Below are positions 26,207 to 34,647 of a stretch of 64,000 nucleotides of DNA, piece after piece (positions within the stretch are counted from its first letter, which is position 1; each line of letters opens with the position of its first letter). The position numbers and the translations under genes are program-made. The notes under the pieces are model-generated. The model was given only the letters and a program-made list of their open reading frames with translations. It did no database searches and was not told the origin of the DNA. The DNA lies in NCBI GenBank assembly GCA_963815285.1, contig CAWFGB010000002.1:248001-312000 (forward strand), read 5' to 3'. The DNA comes from JACCSI01 sp963815285. GTDB lineage: Bacteria; Acidobacteriota; Vicinamibacteria; Vicinamibacterales; UBA2999.

Positions 26207-27799
26207 TTACGAAAACGCGGAACCCACCATGATGCGGCGAATCAGCATCGGCGCGGATCCATGTGAGGGGCGATTCGACTGCACCGGCTGGCCTTTGGCA
26301 TCGCCGCCCATGCCGTGATGCTCCCAGCTCTCGGGCGGTCCCACCGCATCGAGATTGGCCCAGAAATCGGTCGTAATAGCGTTATAGGTGAAGTCGGTGA
26401 CCATCCGGGTGCGCTTGCCGTTGCGAATCTCCCAAAACGCATCGCCGCCGAACTGGCCGTTGTAGCGCTGCTGATCGATGCTGAAGCTGCCCTGCCCGTC
26501 CACCAGCACCCCGTCTTTGACGTCGGCAATCATCTGATCCACGGTCGGCGATCCTTTGGGACCAGGCTCCATCTGAATGTTGGGCATGCGCAGGAACGGG
26601 TAATTGCGCCAGTGGTTCGCAAAGGTGCAGCCGCGTGAGGAGTTCTCGCCGATGTAATGTGCGGTTTCGCGGTTGGTCTGCACTCCCACCAGAATCCCCT
26701 CGCGCACGATGTCCCACTTCTGCGCCTCGACGCCGTCATCGTCGTAGCCGACCGTCGAGGCACCGCCCGAATGCGTCCGGTCCGCGTACACGTTCATCAA
26801 CTTCGTGCCGTACTTCAGCTTGCCGAGGTCTTTGAGCGTGATGAAGCTGGTGCCGGCGTAATTGGCTTCGTAGCCGACGATGCGATCGAGTTCGGTCGGG
26901 TGCGCGATGATCTCGTGGATGGTCAGCGCCGAATGCGACGGCATCATGATCAAGTCCTTGAGTCCGCTGCCGACCGGCTTGGCCGTGGCGTGCTCGATCG
27001 CCTCGGCAGCCACCCGCTCGGCATTTCCTGGCAAGTCGCTGTCGGTGACGAACTCGTAACCCTTGGTTTGGGTACCCGGGTTGTAGGTGCGGATCTTGAC
27101 CTGTCCGTCGCGACGCGCCGTCGCGCTCATGCTGCAGGCGGTGTAGTAAAAGACCTGCTCGATGAACGAACCCTCGCTGGTCGCCAGGAACTTCCACTCG
27201 TAGTTGAAATTGGCAGCGGCATTCGCGAACAGCACGTCCTTGTTCTTCTGCATCCGCGTTGTCGTGTCGACGAGCAGCGCGATCTTGTCGCCAAGCGGGA
27301 TGTTCCACGGATCGACTTTGATCGGCGTCTGCCAGAACGTGTCATACGCTTTCACGGGCGCCAGGCGCACGTCGAACTTCTTCGACATCGCGCTCGCCTT
27401 GGCGACTTCGGTGGCGACGCCGACGATCCGCCGGATCTCCTCGGGCGCGACGTTCGGACTGCTTGAAAAACCCCAGACGCCGCTGTGAATGACGCGCACG
27501 CCAAACCCGAAGGTGTCTTCGTCGCCAAAGCTGCCAAAGCCGATGTTGCCAGACGTCGTGAGCTGTCCATTGCGGACGGCGATTCCGTTTGAACGATTCA
27601 TCGTGAAGCGGATGTCGGCGTAGCTGCAGCCGAGCCGCCGCGCTTCCCGCAGCGCCTCCTCGGCCCAGGTGCGGAACTTGGGGTCCTTGACGGGCGACGG
27701 TTGCGCCTGTGCCGGCTGCGCATAGATCACTGATGGCGCAAGGCTGAGCCCGACGGCGCCCAATCCCACCGCCCGAGTGAATTCGCGACGAGTCTGCAT
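26207..27799 (-). CDS. TldD family metalloprotease, Tat-exported (second copy)
   Basis: 530 residues. Tat signal MQTRREFTRAVGLGAVGLSLAPSVIYAQ is more typical than in the sister protein. Zinc motif HEIIAHPTELDR (HExxxH), then GYEANYAGTSFITLKDLG, TVGYDDDGVEAQ, SSRGCTFANHWRNYPFLRMPNI and GQFGGDAFWEIRNGKR. About half identical by eye to the gene at 23120, so the two arose by duplication flanking tldE. The start is nine bases after the stop of the GATase-like gene, placing it in the MoxR operon. Confidence 0.93.
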   Translation of the reverse strand: MQTRREFTRAVGLGAVGLSLAPSVIYAQPAQAQPSPVKDPKFRTWAEEALREARRLGCSYADIRFTMNRSNGIAVRNGQLTTSGNIGFGSFGDEDTFGFGVRVIHSGVWGFSSSPNVAPEEIRRIVGVATEVAKASAMSKKFDVRLAPVKAYDTFWQTPIKVDPWNIPLGDKIALLVDTTTRMQKNKDVLFANAAANFNYEWKFLATSEGSFIEQVFYYTACSMSATARRDGQVKIRTYNPGTQTKGYEFVTDSDLPGNAERVAAEAIEHATAKPVGSGLKDLIMMPSHSALTIHEIIAHPTELDRIVGYEANYAGTSFITLKDLGKLKYGTKLMNVYADRTHSGGASTVGYDDDGVEAQKWDIVREGILVGVQTNRETAHYIGENSSRGCTFANHWRNYPFLRMPNIQMEPGPKGSPTVDQMIADVKDGVLVDGQGSFSIDQQRYNGQFGGDAFWEIRNGKRTRMVTDFTYNAITTDFWANLDAVGPPESWEHHGMGGDAKGQPVQSNRPSHGSAPMLIRRIMVGSAFS

Positions 27800-27808
27800 C
27801 GGTGCAAT

Positions 27809-29476
27809 TTAGCTCAAACCGGCCCGGCGCCGCAGCCACCATTCGCTCGCAAGACACGCAGCGAAGACGATCAGCCAATACGGCGAGCGCATCGGCCATA
27901 TGGACGCGCTCGTTTCGGTGGCTGGCAGCTGAGCGTTGGCACGCGCGAGGATACTGCTTTCCAGGTCGCCGATCTCTGCCACCACGCCCCCATGGGCTTG
28001 CATCGCAGCCTCGAGCGCACCCTCGCGCACTGCGCCCCGTCGGACCTCGCCTTGCACAGCTAACGGAAACGTCGTGGTAACGCCATTAATAGTCACCACC
28101 AGTTCGCACGCGCTATTGCCCCGTGGCCTGACAATTCCTTCGAAAAGCCCGGGCCGGCCGCCGGGCCACCACCGGACCGCTTCCCGCCGCCCCTCGCAAG
28201 TCATCGAGCCCGAGGCACTCAACTCCTTCGGCACACGCTCGATCGATTGCAGTTCCGCCTCCACGCGAACAGGCTCGCCTGGCCGAGCCAGCACGCGCTC
28301 TGCTCTCACCTGCAGCGGCGTGCCGGCCGCCACAGCCGCCTGCCACGCCAGCCCCGTCCAGAACGTGTTGAAATTCGAGGTGCCATCGCGCAAGCGCCAC
28401 GCGTCGAGAGCACCGGAGACGATCACCCGACCGCGGCCCATCGCACGCGACATGACGATGGGGTCGCTGCCGAGAGTCGCTAGCGACGTGGTTCCTGCGC
28501 CTGGTTCGAAGGTCAGCCACTCACGGACGCGCAACAGTCCAACCTCGCGAGGCTGTGCATCACGCTCCTGTCCTGCGATGCGCGGAATCAGCCGCAACAC
28601 CGCGCCCGATGGCCGTTGATCGGGGATGAGCATGAGCGACCCGCCTCGCTGTGTGACGAATCGATCGAGCAGGTCGACGTCCGACCCGCTGAGCGTGTGT
28701 GGCGCCGTGACCACGACCGCGCCGGCGTCACCGATGGCCGCGGCACTGAGCGGTCCTCCGCCGCCACGAGTGACCGTCACTGCCGGCGCGACGCGCGTGC
28801 GTCTCACGACCGCAAAACGCCGATCGTCTTCGATGGCACGTCGCACGAACGTCCCCGTCCACGTCGCTACGGGCTCGTAGACGAACACCGCCGCCGGAGC
28901 GTCGGCAACGACGACGCCGACATCCTCCACATCGTCGCCCGCCACGACTCGCATCGTTCGCGCGCCGGTGCCCAACGGCACCCACGTCACGTCCACTTCG
29001 AGCGACTCGCCAGGTTCCGCGGACCCGACGATGATGCCGCCGTCGAGCACATCGACTCGGGCAACGGGCTCGGTCAAGGCCACGTGTAACGACGACGCCG
29101 CGGCGAGAGGGATCACCTGCGGCACGGCGATGCGGCGGATGGTCCGGCCAGAGCCTTCCGCGGTCACACGAAGGGCGCCCAGGACGACCGCACCGGCACT
29201 GAGACGCCGCGGCACGTCGCCACGCGACACGAGGAGGCAGCCGCCGGTGGACGGACAGGCCGCCGCGAGTGACGTGGGATTGTCCACCTGGATGGTCACG
29301 TCGTAATCCGCAGACAGGCGACGCTGAAGCCGCTCGGCATGCACGACATCGTCGGCGTGCATCGTGACGATCCTAAGGGCTTGCCGCTGCGGCATGCTGC
29401 GAGTGATCGCCGGATCCACGAACGCGGCGCTGGCTATCGCGATAGCCAGCAGTCGAAGACCGTTCTCTACCATCAT
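27809..29476 (-). CDS. GATase-like membrane protein of the MoxR/BatA operon
   Basis: 555 residues. A signal or anchor helix at 8-20 and a C-terminal transmembrane helix (YWLIVFAACLASEWWLRRR) ending in an Arg tail are typical of the large uncharacterised protein in MoxR-DUF58-BatA clusters. The middle has a glutamine-amidotransferase-like pattern (GAVVVTAPHTLSGSDVDLLDRFVTQRGGSLMLIPD...GRGRVIVSGALDAW) without an obvious catalytic triad. The start overlaps the DUF4175-like stop by four bases. Function unknown; presumably a periplasmic-facing partner of BatA. Confidence 0.75.
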   Translation of the reverse strand: MMVENGLRLLAIAIASAAFVDPAITRSMPQRQALRIVTMHADDVVHAERLQRRLSADYDVTIQVDNPTSLAAACPSTGGCLLVSRGDVPRRLSAGAVVLGALRVTAEGSGRTIRRIAVPQVIPLAAASSLHVALTEPVARVDVLDGGIIVGSAEPGESLEVDVTWVPLGTGARTMRVVAGDDVEDVGVVVADAPAAVFVYEPVATWTGTFVRRAIEDDRRFAVVRRTRVAPAVTVTRGGGGPLSAAAIGDAGAVVVTAPHTLSGSDVDLLDRFVTQRGGSLMLIPDQRPSGAVLRLIPRIAGQERDAQPREVGLLRVREWLTFEPGAGTTSLATLGSDPIVMSRAMGRGRVIVSGALDAWRLRDGTSNFNTFWTGLAWQAAVAAGTPLQVRAERVLARPGEPVRVEAELQSIERVPKELSASGSMTCEGRREAVRWWPGGRPGLFEGIVRPRGNSACELVVTINGVTTTFPLAVQGEVRRGAVREGALEAAMQAHGGVVAEIGDLESSILARANAQLPATETSASIWPMRSPYWLIVFAACLASEWWLRRRAGLS

Positions 29477-31489
29477 GGTGGGGATCCTGAAAGTTCCTGC
29501 ACCAGCCGCCCGGCGATCGGATCCCGGTTGAGGGCAGACGGCAACGCCTTGGCAAGATGTGATCGCATGGACGCGGCAACCAGGCGCTGTGCCTGATTGA
29601 TGGCGCTGGTGAGGGCCGAGGTGTCGCGCGCGGCAGCCACTTGCAGGGCCGCTTTTTGGAGTTCTTCAGACGCCGGATCCAACGCGAGGAGGCGGGACGC
29701 GAGCGCCGGCGGATTGATCGGGGCCCGGGCCTCGCTGAGCTGACGCAGCACATCCCGTGCGCGATCGAGAAACGGATCCGGGTTGGTGGCGCCCGTCGGC
29801 TGCGTGGACGAGCGCGCTGTATCGAGGTCCCCCGACAGCCGCCGTGACAGATCGATGCGCGCCCGTTCCGGCAACGTGCGGAGCAGGTAGCGGCGTCGAT
29901 CGAAGGCACGTTGGAGCGCACGCAGCGCGGCCCGTTCGTTGACCAGCGCTTCAGTCGTGGCGGCCGAGTTCAGCCGCGCCTCGGCCCGCGACATCTCTCG
30001 AATTGCCGTAATCAGCTCGAGCTGACCGGTGTTCTCCAAGCGGCCTTCCGCGAGCTCGTGAGAATGTGTCGCTTCTTCAATTTCGTCTTCGACCACGCCA
30101 CCAGTCATGAACTCGAATTCCGCTTTCACCATCCGTTGCTCGATCGCCAGCAGCCGCGCCTGTTCGATAAACGCCGCTTCTGAGAGCTTCGCCCGCTCGG
30201 CCTGCAGCCGCTCGGTCTTGATGATCAGCATCTGCTGGCTGATGGCCTGCCGGTCGCGCTCTTCCGGGAGCGCAAAGCCGGTCGAGGCCACACCGGCGAG
30301 GCGCCCCACTTCGATCAGAAAGCTGTCCGAGAGTGCCGGGTCGGCGCCCGGCTTGCCATCGCGCGCGACCGCGCGATAGACCAGCGTGTCGCCATCCTGA
30401 AGGTTCAGGGCCGACAGCGAGAACTTCGCCTGCGCCGTCCAGTCGCCCGCGGCCGCACGTTCAATGCCCAACGGCCACTCCCCTTCTTGAAACGTGAAGT
30501 TCTCGCCGGAGCCGGAGACCTTCGTGTATCTGAGGGCCAACGCCTCGAGGCCGACATCGTCTCGCGCCGAAATGGTGACGGCCACGTCGCCGGTCGATTC
30601 CGGAAAGATGAGGTCTTTGGCAGGCTGCTCGATACGAACAATCGGCCGATCGTCTAATCGGACGCGCAGGTGCACGAGCCGATCGGGAGGCGATCCGGCA
30701 GCTGAATCGAATCGGATCAGCAGCGGCCGAGACTCCACGGCAGTGAAATCGAGCACGCGTCGTTCGCCCCGCTCGCTGAAGCTCTCCGCGCTGCCGTCCA
30801 GTTTTACCAGTGCCGCGGGAACGGCAGCAGGGACCTCCAGATGAATCCGGCTGCCTTCGAGCGCTGCGACACTCGCGGGGTTTACCAGCTCCGTTGTTTC
30901 TCTTCGTGTATATGCGGGCGGCGTGATCACGACCCGAACATCACCCGAGGAAAGAATCGCGGTCTCCCCAGAACCCTCAGGATTCAGAGACCGAAGCCGT
31001 CCCGGGGCTTCCGCCGACGGTAAGGCGACGAGCAAGCTGGCCAACGCGGCCAGGGCACCGACGGCGAGCGTTAGCGGTAGGGCGAGCGGCTGCACCACGC
31101 TGCTCGAGACATTTGCAAGCCGAGCGATGGCGGCGCTCGTCACCTCCGCCTCGATAGTGGGATGCCACGATGGATCGTCTTGACGCGTCATTTCTTCGGC
31201 AGTGACGACGAGGTTGTCGAGACCCTCCCGGCGTGACTCGATAACCGCCGCCACGCGGGCGGTGGTCCAGCGTCGCCACGACCACGTCCCGAATCCCGCC
31301 GCGCAGAGGCTGAATGCCGCAAGTGTTACGGCCCGACTTGTGGCAGGCGTTGTGCCAAGCGCCCAGGTTGCCGCCAGTACCGATTCCTGCGACCGCGGCT
31401 GAGGCGATGACGCCTACGGTCAGCTCCGCGAGGCGAAAGCGGCGGCGATACTCGTCCAGCGCGCGCAACACTGCAGCATCACGCGGCAC
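29473..31489 (-). CDS. DUF4175-like membrane protein (frameshifted near 31380)
   Basis: The gene begins at a GTG at 31489 with AAGGAGG four bases upstream (MPRDAAVLRALDEYRRRFRL, then TM helix VGVIASAAVA). The frame then fails: about 31376-31386 one extra base shifts it. The correct continuation, VLAATWALGTTPATSRAVTL and on to VAAVIESRREG, lies in the next frame, which is open for 593 residues from 31254. That frame has a second membrane helix pair, an Ig-like strand region and a long alpha-helical C-terminal half (about 330-590) rich in Glu/Arg/Ala. Intact length would be about 671 residues. Overlaps both neighbours, so the operon order supports one gene. Confidence 0.78.
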
Positions 31490-32666
31490 GGGACCTCCTT
31501 CGCATCACCTGCTCGCACGCAAGCAACAGCAGCGCCGCACCCCAGAACCAGCGCCGGTCGCCCTCGTCTGCCGGTCGCACGTCTGCGGGCGATGGACCGT
31601 GCGGCCGAGACCAGGCGGCGAGCGTGTCCGCGGAAATTCGGCGCGATTCGAACGGCACGCGCGACTCGGCAAACGCCGCACGCAGAACATCCGCAACGAT
31701 CCCTGGCGCACGGGTGTCCCTGACGGCGACGTGTGGCCTCACCACCAAAACTCCATCGAGCTCGCCGCCGCTCACGTCGGGCGCCTGTTCAAGGGTGGAG
31801 CGCATCCAGGCTTGGGTCGGGGCCGTCAGCCGGGTGTGCCCCGGTAAAGCGGCGCCTTCGAAGGCCACAGTGACCGCGCGGTCGCCCTGGGATCCGATCA
31901 CGATTCCATCTCGCAACACGGCGCGCAGCAACGCATCGGCGTAAGGCTGGTCGGCTGTAGCCGCCGCTACGCGAATGGAGGCCGGGAGGTCGTCGCTTTC
32001 TGTTCCGTAGTCGACGAGTGTTCGCGAGACCTCCGGCGTCACATCGACGACGTGAGATCGCAATGCCCCTTCAGAACTCTCTCCGACTGTCTGCCACTCG
32101 ACCGAACGCTGCTCATCGCCGGACACGACCGGCAAGAAGCGGAGTCCCACATGAGGAGGGATTGACGCGAGGTCGTGCGCGGTCAGCGCACCCTCACGCA
32201 GGTCGCCGACGACAACGATCTCACGCGCCGCCGGAGGTTGGCTTCCGAGCCAGTGCTGGGCATCGCGGAGGGCGTCAGGCACGGTGACCGCAGAAAACCG
32301 GGCGCTGGCATAGCTGGCACGCGCCTCGTCTACGGCGATCGATAGAGTCTCGTCGGTTTCAGCAGACGCGACGACGATCGCACGCGCGACTCGCTGGTCC
32401 CACGACTGACGTCGGGCGTCCGAGACAACGACTGGTGACGCCAACGCGGCGACGGCCGCGGCCAGGACTAACATCCGCACGACCAGCAGCGGCCAATTGG
32501 TGAGTACTCGGCGACGGAGCGCGGCCATCTGCTCCACGGGCAGGAACTTGAGGGACGGAAAGCGCAGACGGCGGCTGCGATGACGCGCCAGAAGGTGGAT
32601 GGCAATCGGCACTGCCAGCAGACCCAGACCCCACCAAGCAAGCGGCTGCAGCCAGTGCACCGACAT
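31479..32666 (-). CDS. BatA domain-containing membrane protein
   Basis: 395 residues. The N-terminal BatA (aerotolerance) domain is clear: FLQPL-like HWLQPLAWWGLGLLAVPIAIHLLARHRSRRLRFPSLKFL, then LTNWPLLVVRMLVLAAAVAALASPV, giving two membrane helices. The rest is periplasmic with a VWA-like layout but no intact MIDAS motif that I can see. A C-terminal helix (WFWGAALLLLACEQVMRRR) re-anchors it. It begins two bases after the DUF58 gene and overlaps the DUF4175-like gene by eleven bases. Confidence 0.85.
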   Translation of the reverse strand: MSVHWLQPLAWWGLGLLAVPIAIHLLARHRSRRLRFPSLKFLPVEQMAALRRRVLTNWPLLVVRMLVLAAAVAALASPVVVSDARRQSWDQRVARAIVVASAETDETLSIAVDEARASYASARFSAVTVPDALRDAQHWLGSQPPAAREIVVVGDLREGALTAHDLASIPPHVGLRFLPVVSGDEQRSVEWQTVGESSEGALRSHVVDVTPEVSRTLVDYGTESDDLPASIRVAAATADQPYADALLRAVLRDGIVIGSQGDRAVTVAFEGAALPGHTRLTAPTQAWMRSTLEQAPDVSGGELDGVLVVRPHVAVRDTRAPGIVADVLRAAFAESRVPFESRRISADTLAAWSRPHGPSPADVRPADEGDRRWFWGAALLLLACEQVMRRRSRAA

Positions 32667-32668
32667 GG

Positions 32669-33565
32669 CTACTCACCTCCGCGTCTGCCGACCAGGAACC
32701 GGCGCAGCGCCGGCTCGAGCGGCTCACCGGTCACGAGCCGAAGATAGTCGAGCCCTTCGCGGGTGACTGCGGATTTCACGCGTGACAGAAAGGTCTGCAC
32801 GTTTGTCGCGTACGCCTTGGACACAGCGTCCGGATTGGTCACCACGGTCAGTCCGGTCTCGAGATCTTCGAACTCCATCGCTTTGCCGGCCGGAAGCGTC
32901 AGCTCTTCACGCGATATCACGTGAATCACGACAACGTCGTGGCCCATGCGCGCGACGCGCCGGATCTCGGCCAGGGCCGCCTCTTCTTCGTACAAGTCGC
33001 TGAGAACGACGACCAAGCCGCGCCGCCGCAACAACGCCGCGGCCTGCCTGAGTCCCGACGCCACTCCCTCAGTCCCGGCCGATGTCAGCCGCGCCAACTC
33101 TGCGAGGCCGACGTGCAGGTGATGGCGGCCACTGCGTGCCGGCACGTAATGGGTGCCTGTCGGCGACGAGTCGGAAACGGCCAGCAGCCCGGCGGCATCG
33201 CCCTGATCGATGACGAGCGTGGCCAACACGGCCGCCGCGGCCCTCGCCAGCGCAAACTTCGATTGCCCTTCCTCGGGAAACGCCATCGAGCGGCTGACAT
33301 CGAGCACGAACAACGCGCCCATGTTGGTCGTTTCGCGAAACTGCCGCGAGTACAACCGGTCGGTCCGGCCGAAGGCTTTCCAATCGACATACTTCAGATC
33401 GTCGCCTGGATGATAGTGGCGATACTGGCTGAATTCGGCGCTGTAGCCGTGAAAGGGACTGCGGTGCAGTCCCTGACGCAGACCCTCGACCGTGGTCCGG
33501 GCGAGCAGCTCGAGATCGCGGAGGGCGGAGAGCTCGGCCGGGCTGACGACGTGAGCTCGAGACAT
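32669..33565 (-). CDS. DUF58 domain-containing protein
   Basis: 298 residues. The DUF58 motif YRHYHPGDDLKYVDWKAFGR is present at about residue 50, followed by a VWA-like domain beginning FVLDVSRSMAF (DxSxS of a MIDAS site) and LVVVLSDLYEEEA. In MoxR clusters this protein is the usual ATPase partner. No signal peptide or membrane helix. It starts six bases after the MoxR gene. Confidence 0.93.
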   Translation of the reverse strand: MSRAHVVSPAELSALRDLELLARTTVEGLRQGLHRSPFHGYSAEFSQYRHYHPGDDLKYVDWKAFGRTDRLYSRQFRETTNMGALFVLDVSRSMAFPEEGQSKFALARAAAAVLATLVIDQGDAAGLLAVSDSSPTGTHYVPARSGRHHLHVGLAELARLTSAGTEGVASGLRQAAALLRRRGLVVVLSDLYEEEAALAEIRRVARMGHDVVVIHVISREELTLPAGKAMEFEDLETGLTVVTNPDAVSKAYATNVQTFLSRVKSAVTREGLDYLRLVTGEPLEPALRRFLVGRRGGE

Positions 33566-33571
33566 GAGGCC

Positions 33572-34552
33572 TCAGGGCCGGACAGCTGAGAGCAGGCGCT
33601 CAACCACGAGCTCTGCATCGATACCCTCAGCTTCGGCCTGGAAGTTGACCAGCAGGCGATGGCGCAGCACCGGCGGTGCCACCGCACGCACGTCGTCGAG
33701 CGACACGGCTGGTCGGCCATGGAGCACCGCACGCGCCTTGCCGGCCAGCAGCAGCGCCTGACCCGCGCGTGGACCGGCGCCCCACCGCACCCACTGCTTA
33801 ACGAAGTCGAGCGCCTCGTCCTGCGGCCGGCTGGCCCGGATGAGACGCGTCGCGTAATCGATCACGTTGTCCGCCGCGGCAATCTCGCGCACGAGCATGC
33901 GTGCCCGCTCGATCTGCTCACCGGTCGCCACCGGCGTCACCACCGGCTCGTGCGCCGTGGTCGTCTGAGCCAGGATCGACTTCTCCTCGCCAGCTGACGG
34001 ATATCCGATGACCACGTTCAGCATGAACCGATCGAGCTGCGCCTCGGGCAAGGGATACGTGCCTTCCTGCTCGATTGGGTTTTGCGTCGCGAGGACAAAC
34101 AGCGGGCGCTCCAGTTGATGCCGCACACCGCCCACCGTGATCTGATATTCCTGCATGGCCTCGAGTAGCGCGGACTGCGTCTTGGGCGGCGTCCGATTGA
34201 TCTCGTCGGCCAGGATGATGTTGGCAAAGAGCGGGCCAGGGATGAATCGAATCGCGCGCGTGCCCGTCGCGCGGTCCTCCTCGATCACCTCAGTGCCGAC
34301 GATGTCGGACGGCATCAGGTCCGGCGTGAACTGGATGCGGCTGAATTTCAGGTGGACCGCTTGCGCCACCGTCTTGATGAGCAGCGTCTTGGCGAGACCC
34401 GGCACGCCCCGCAGCAGGACGTGCCCGCCTGCGAAGAACGCCGTGAGAATTTCGCTGATAACCTGCTGCTGACCAATGATGACGCGGCCGAGCTCTTGTT
34501 GGAGCGCCGCAGCCAGGCCGCTGGCGTCCTTCAGGCTGAGAGGTTCTGTCAC
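33572..34552 (-). CDS. MoxR family AAA+ ATPase
   Basis: 326 residues. Walker A GVPGLAKTLLIKTVA, Walker B IILADEINRTPPKTQSALLEAMQE, sensor LFVLATQNPIEQEGTYPLPEAQLDRFM, and a C-terminal lid (AGPRAGQALLLAGKARAVLHGRPAVSLDDV). MoxR ATPases act as chaperone-like factors that mature or activate VWA-domain protein complexes. It is the first gene of an eight-gene minus-strand operon ending at 23120. Confidence 0.95.
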   Translation of the reverse strand: MTEPLSLKDASGLAAALQQELGRVIIGQQQVISEILTAFFAGGHVLLRGVPGLAKTLLIKTVAQAVHLKFSRIQFTPDLMPSDIVGTEVIEEDRATGTRAIRFIPGPLFANIILADEINRTPPKTQSALLEAMQEYQITVGGVRHQLERPLFVLATQNPIEQEGTYPLPEAQLDRFMLNVVIGYPSAGEEKSILAQTTTAHEPVVTPVATGEQIERARMLVREIAAADNVIDYATRLIRASRPQDEALDFVKQWVRWGAGPRAGQALLLAGKARAVLHGRPAVSLDDVRAVAPPVLRHRLLVNFQAEAEGIDAELVVERLLSAVRP

Positions 34553-34647
34553 GTACAGCCATCATACCTAGGCGGGTAGGGCGGATGAACACACGCGGCC
34601 CTCGGCTGACAGTGCTGCAGCCTGAAGCCGAACGGCGGGCGTTGAAG

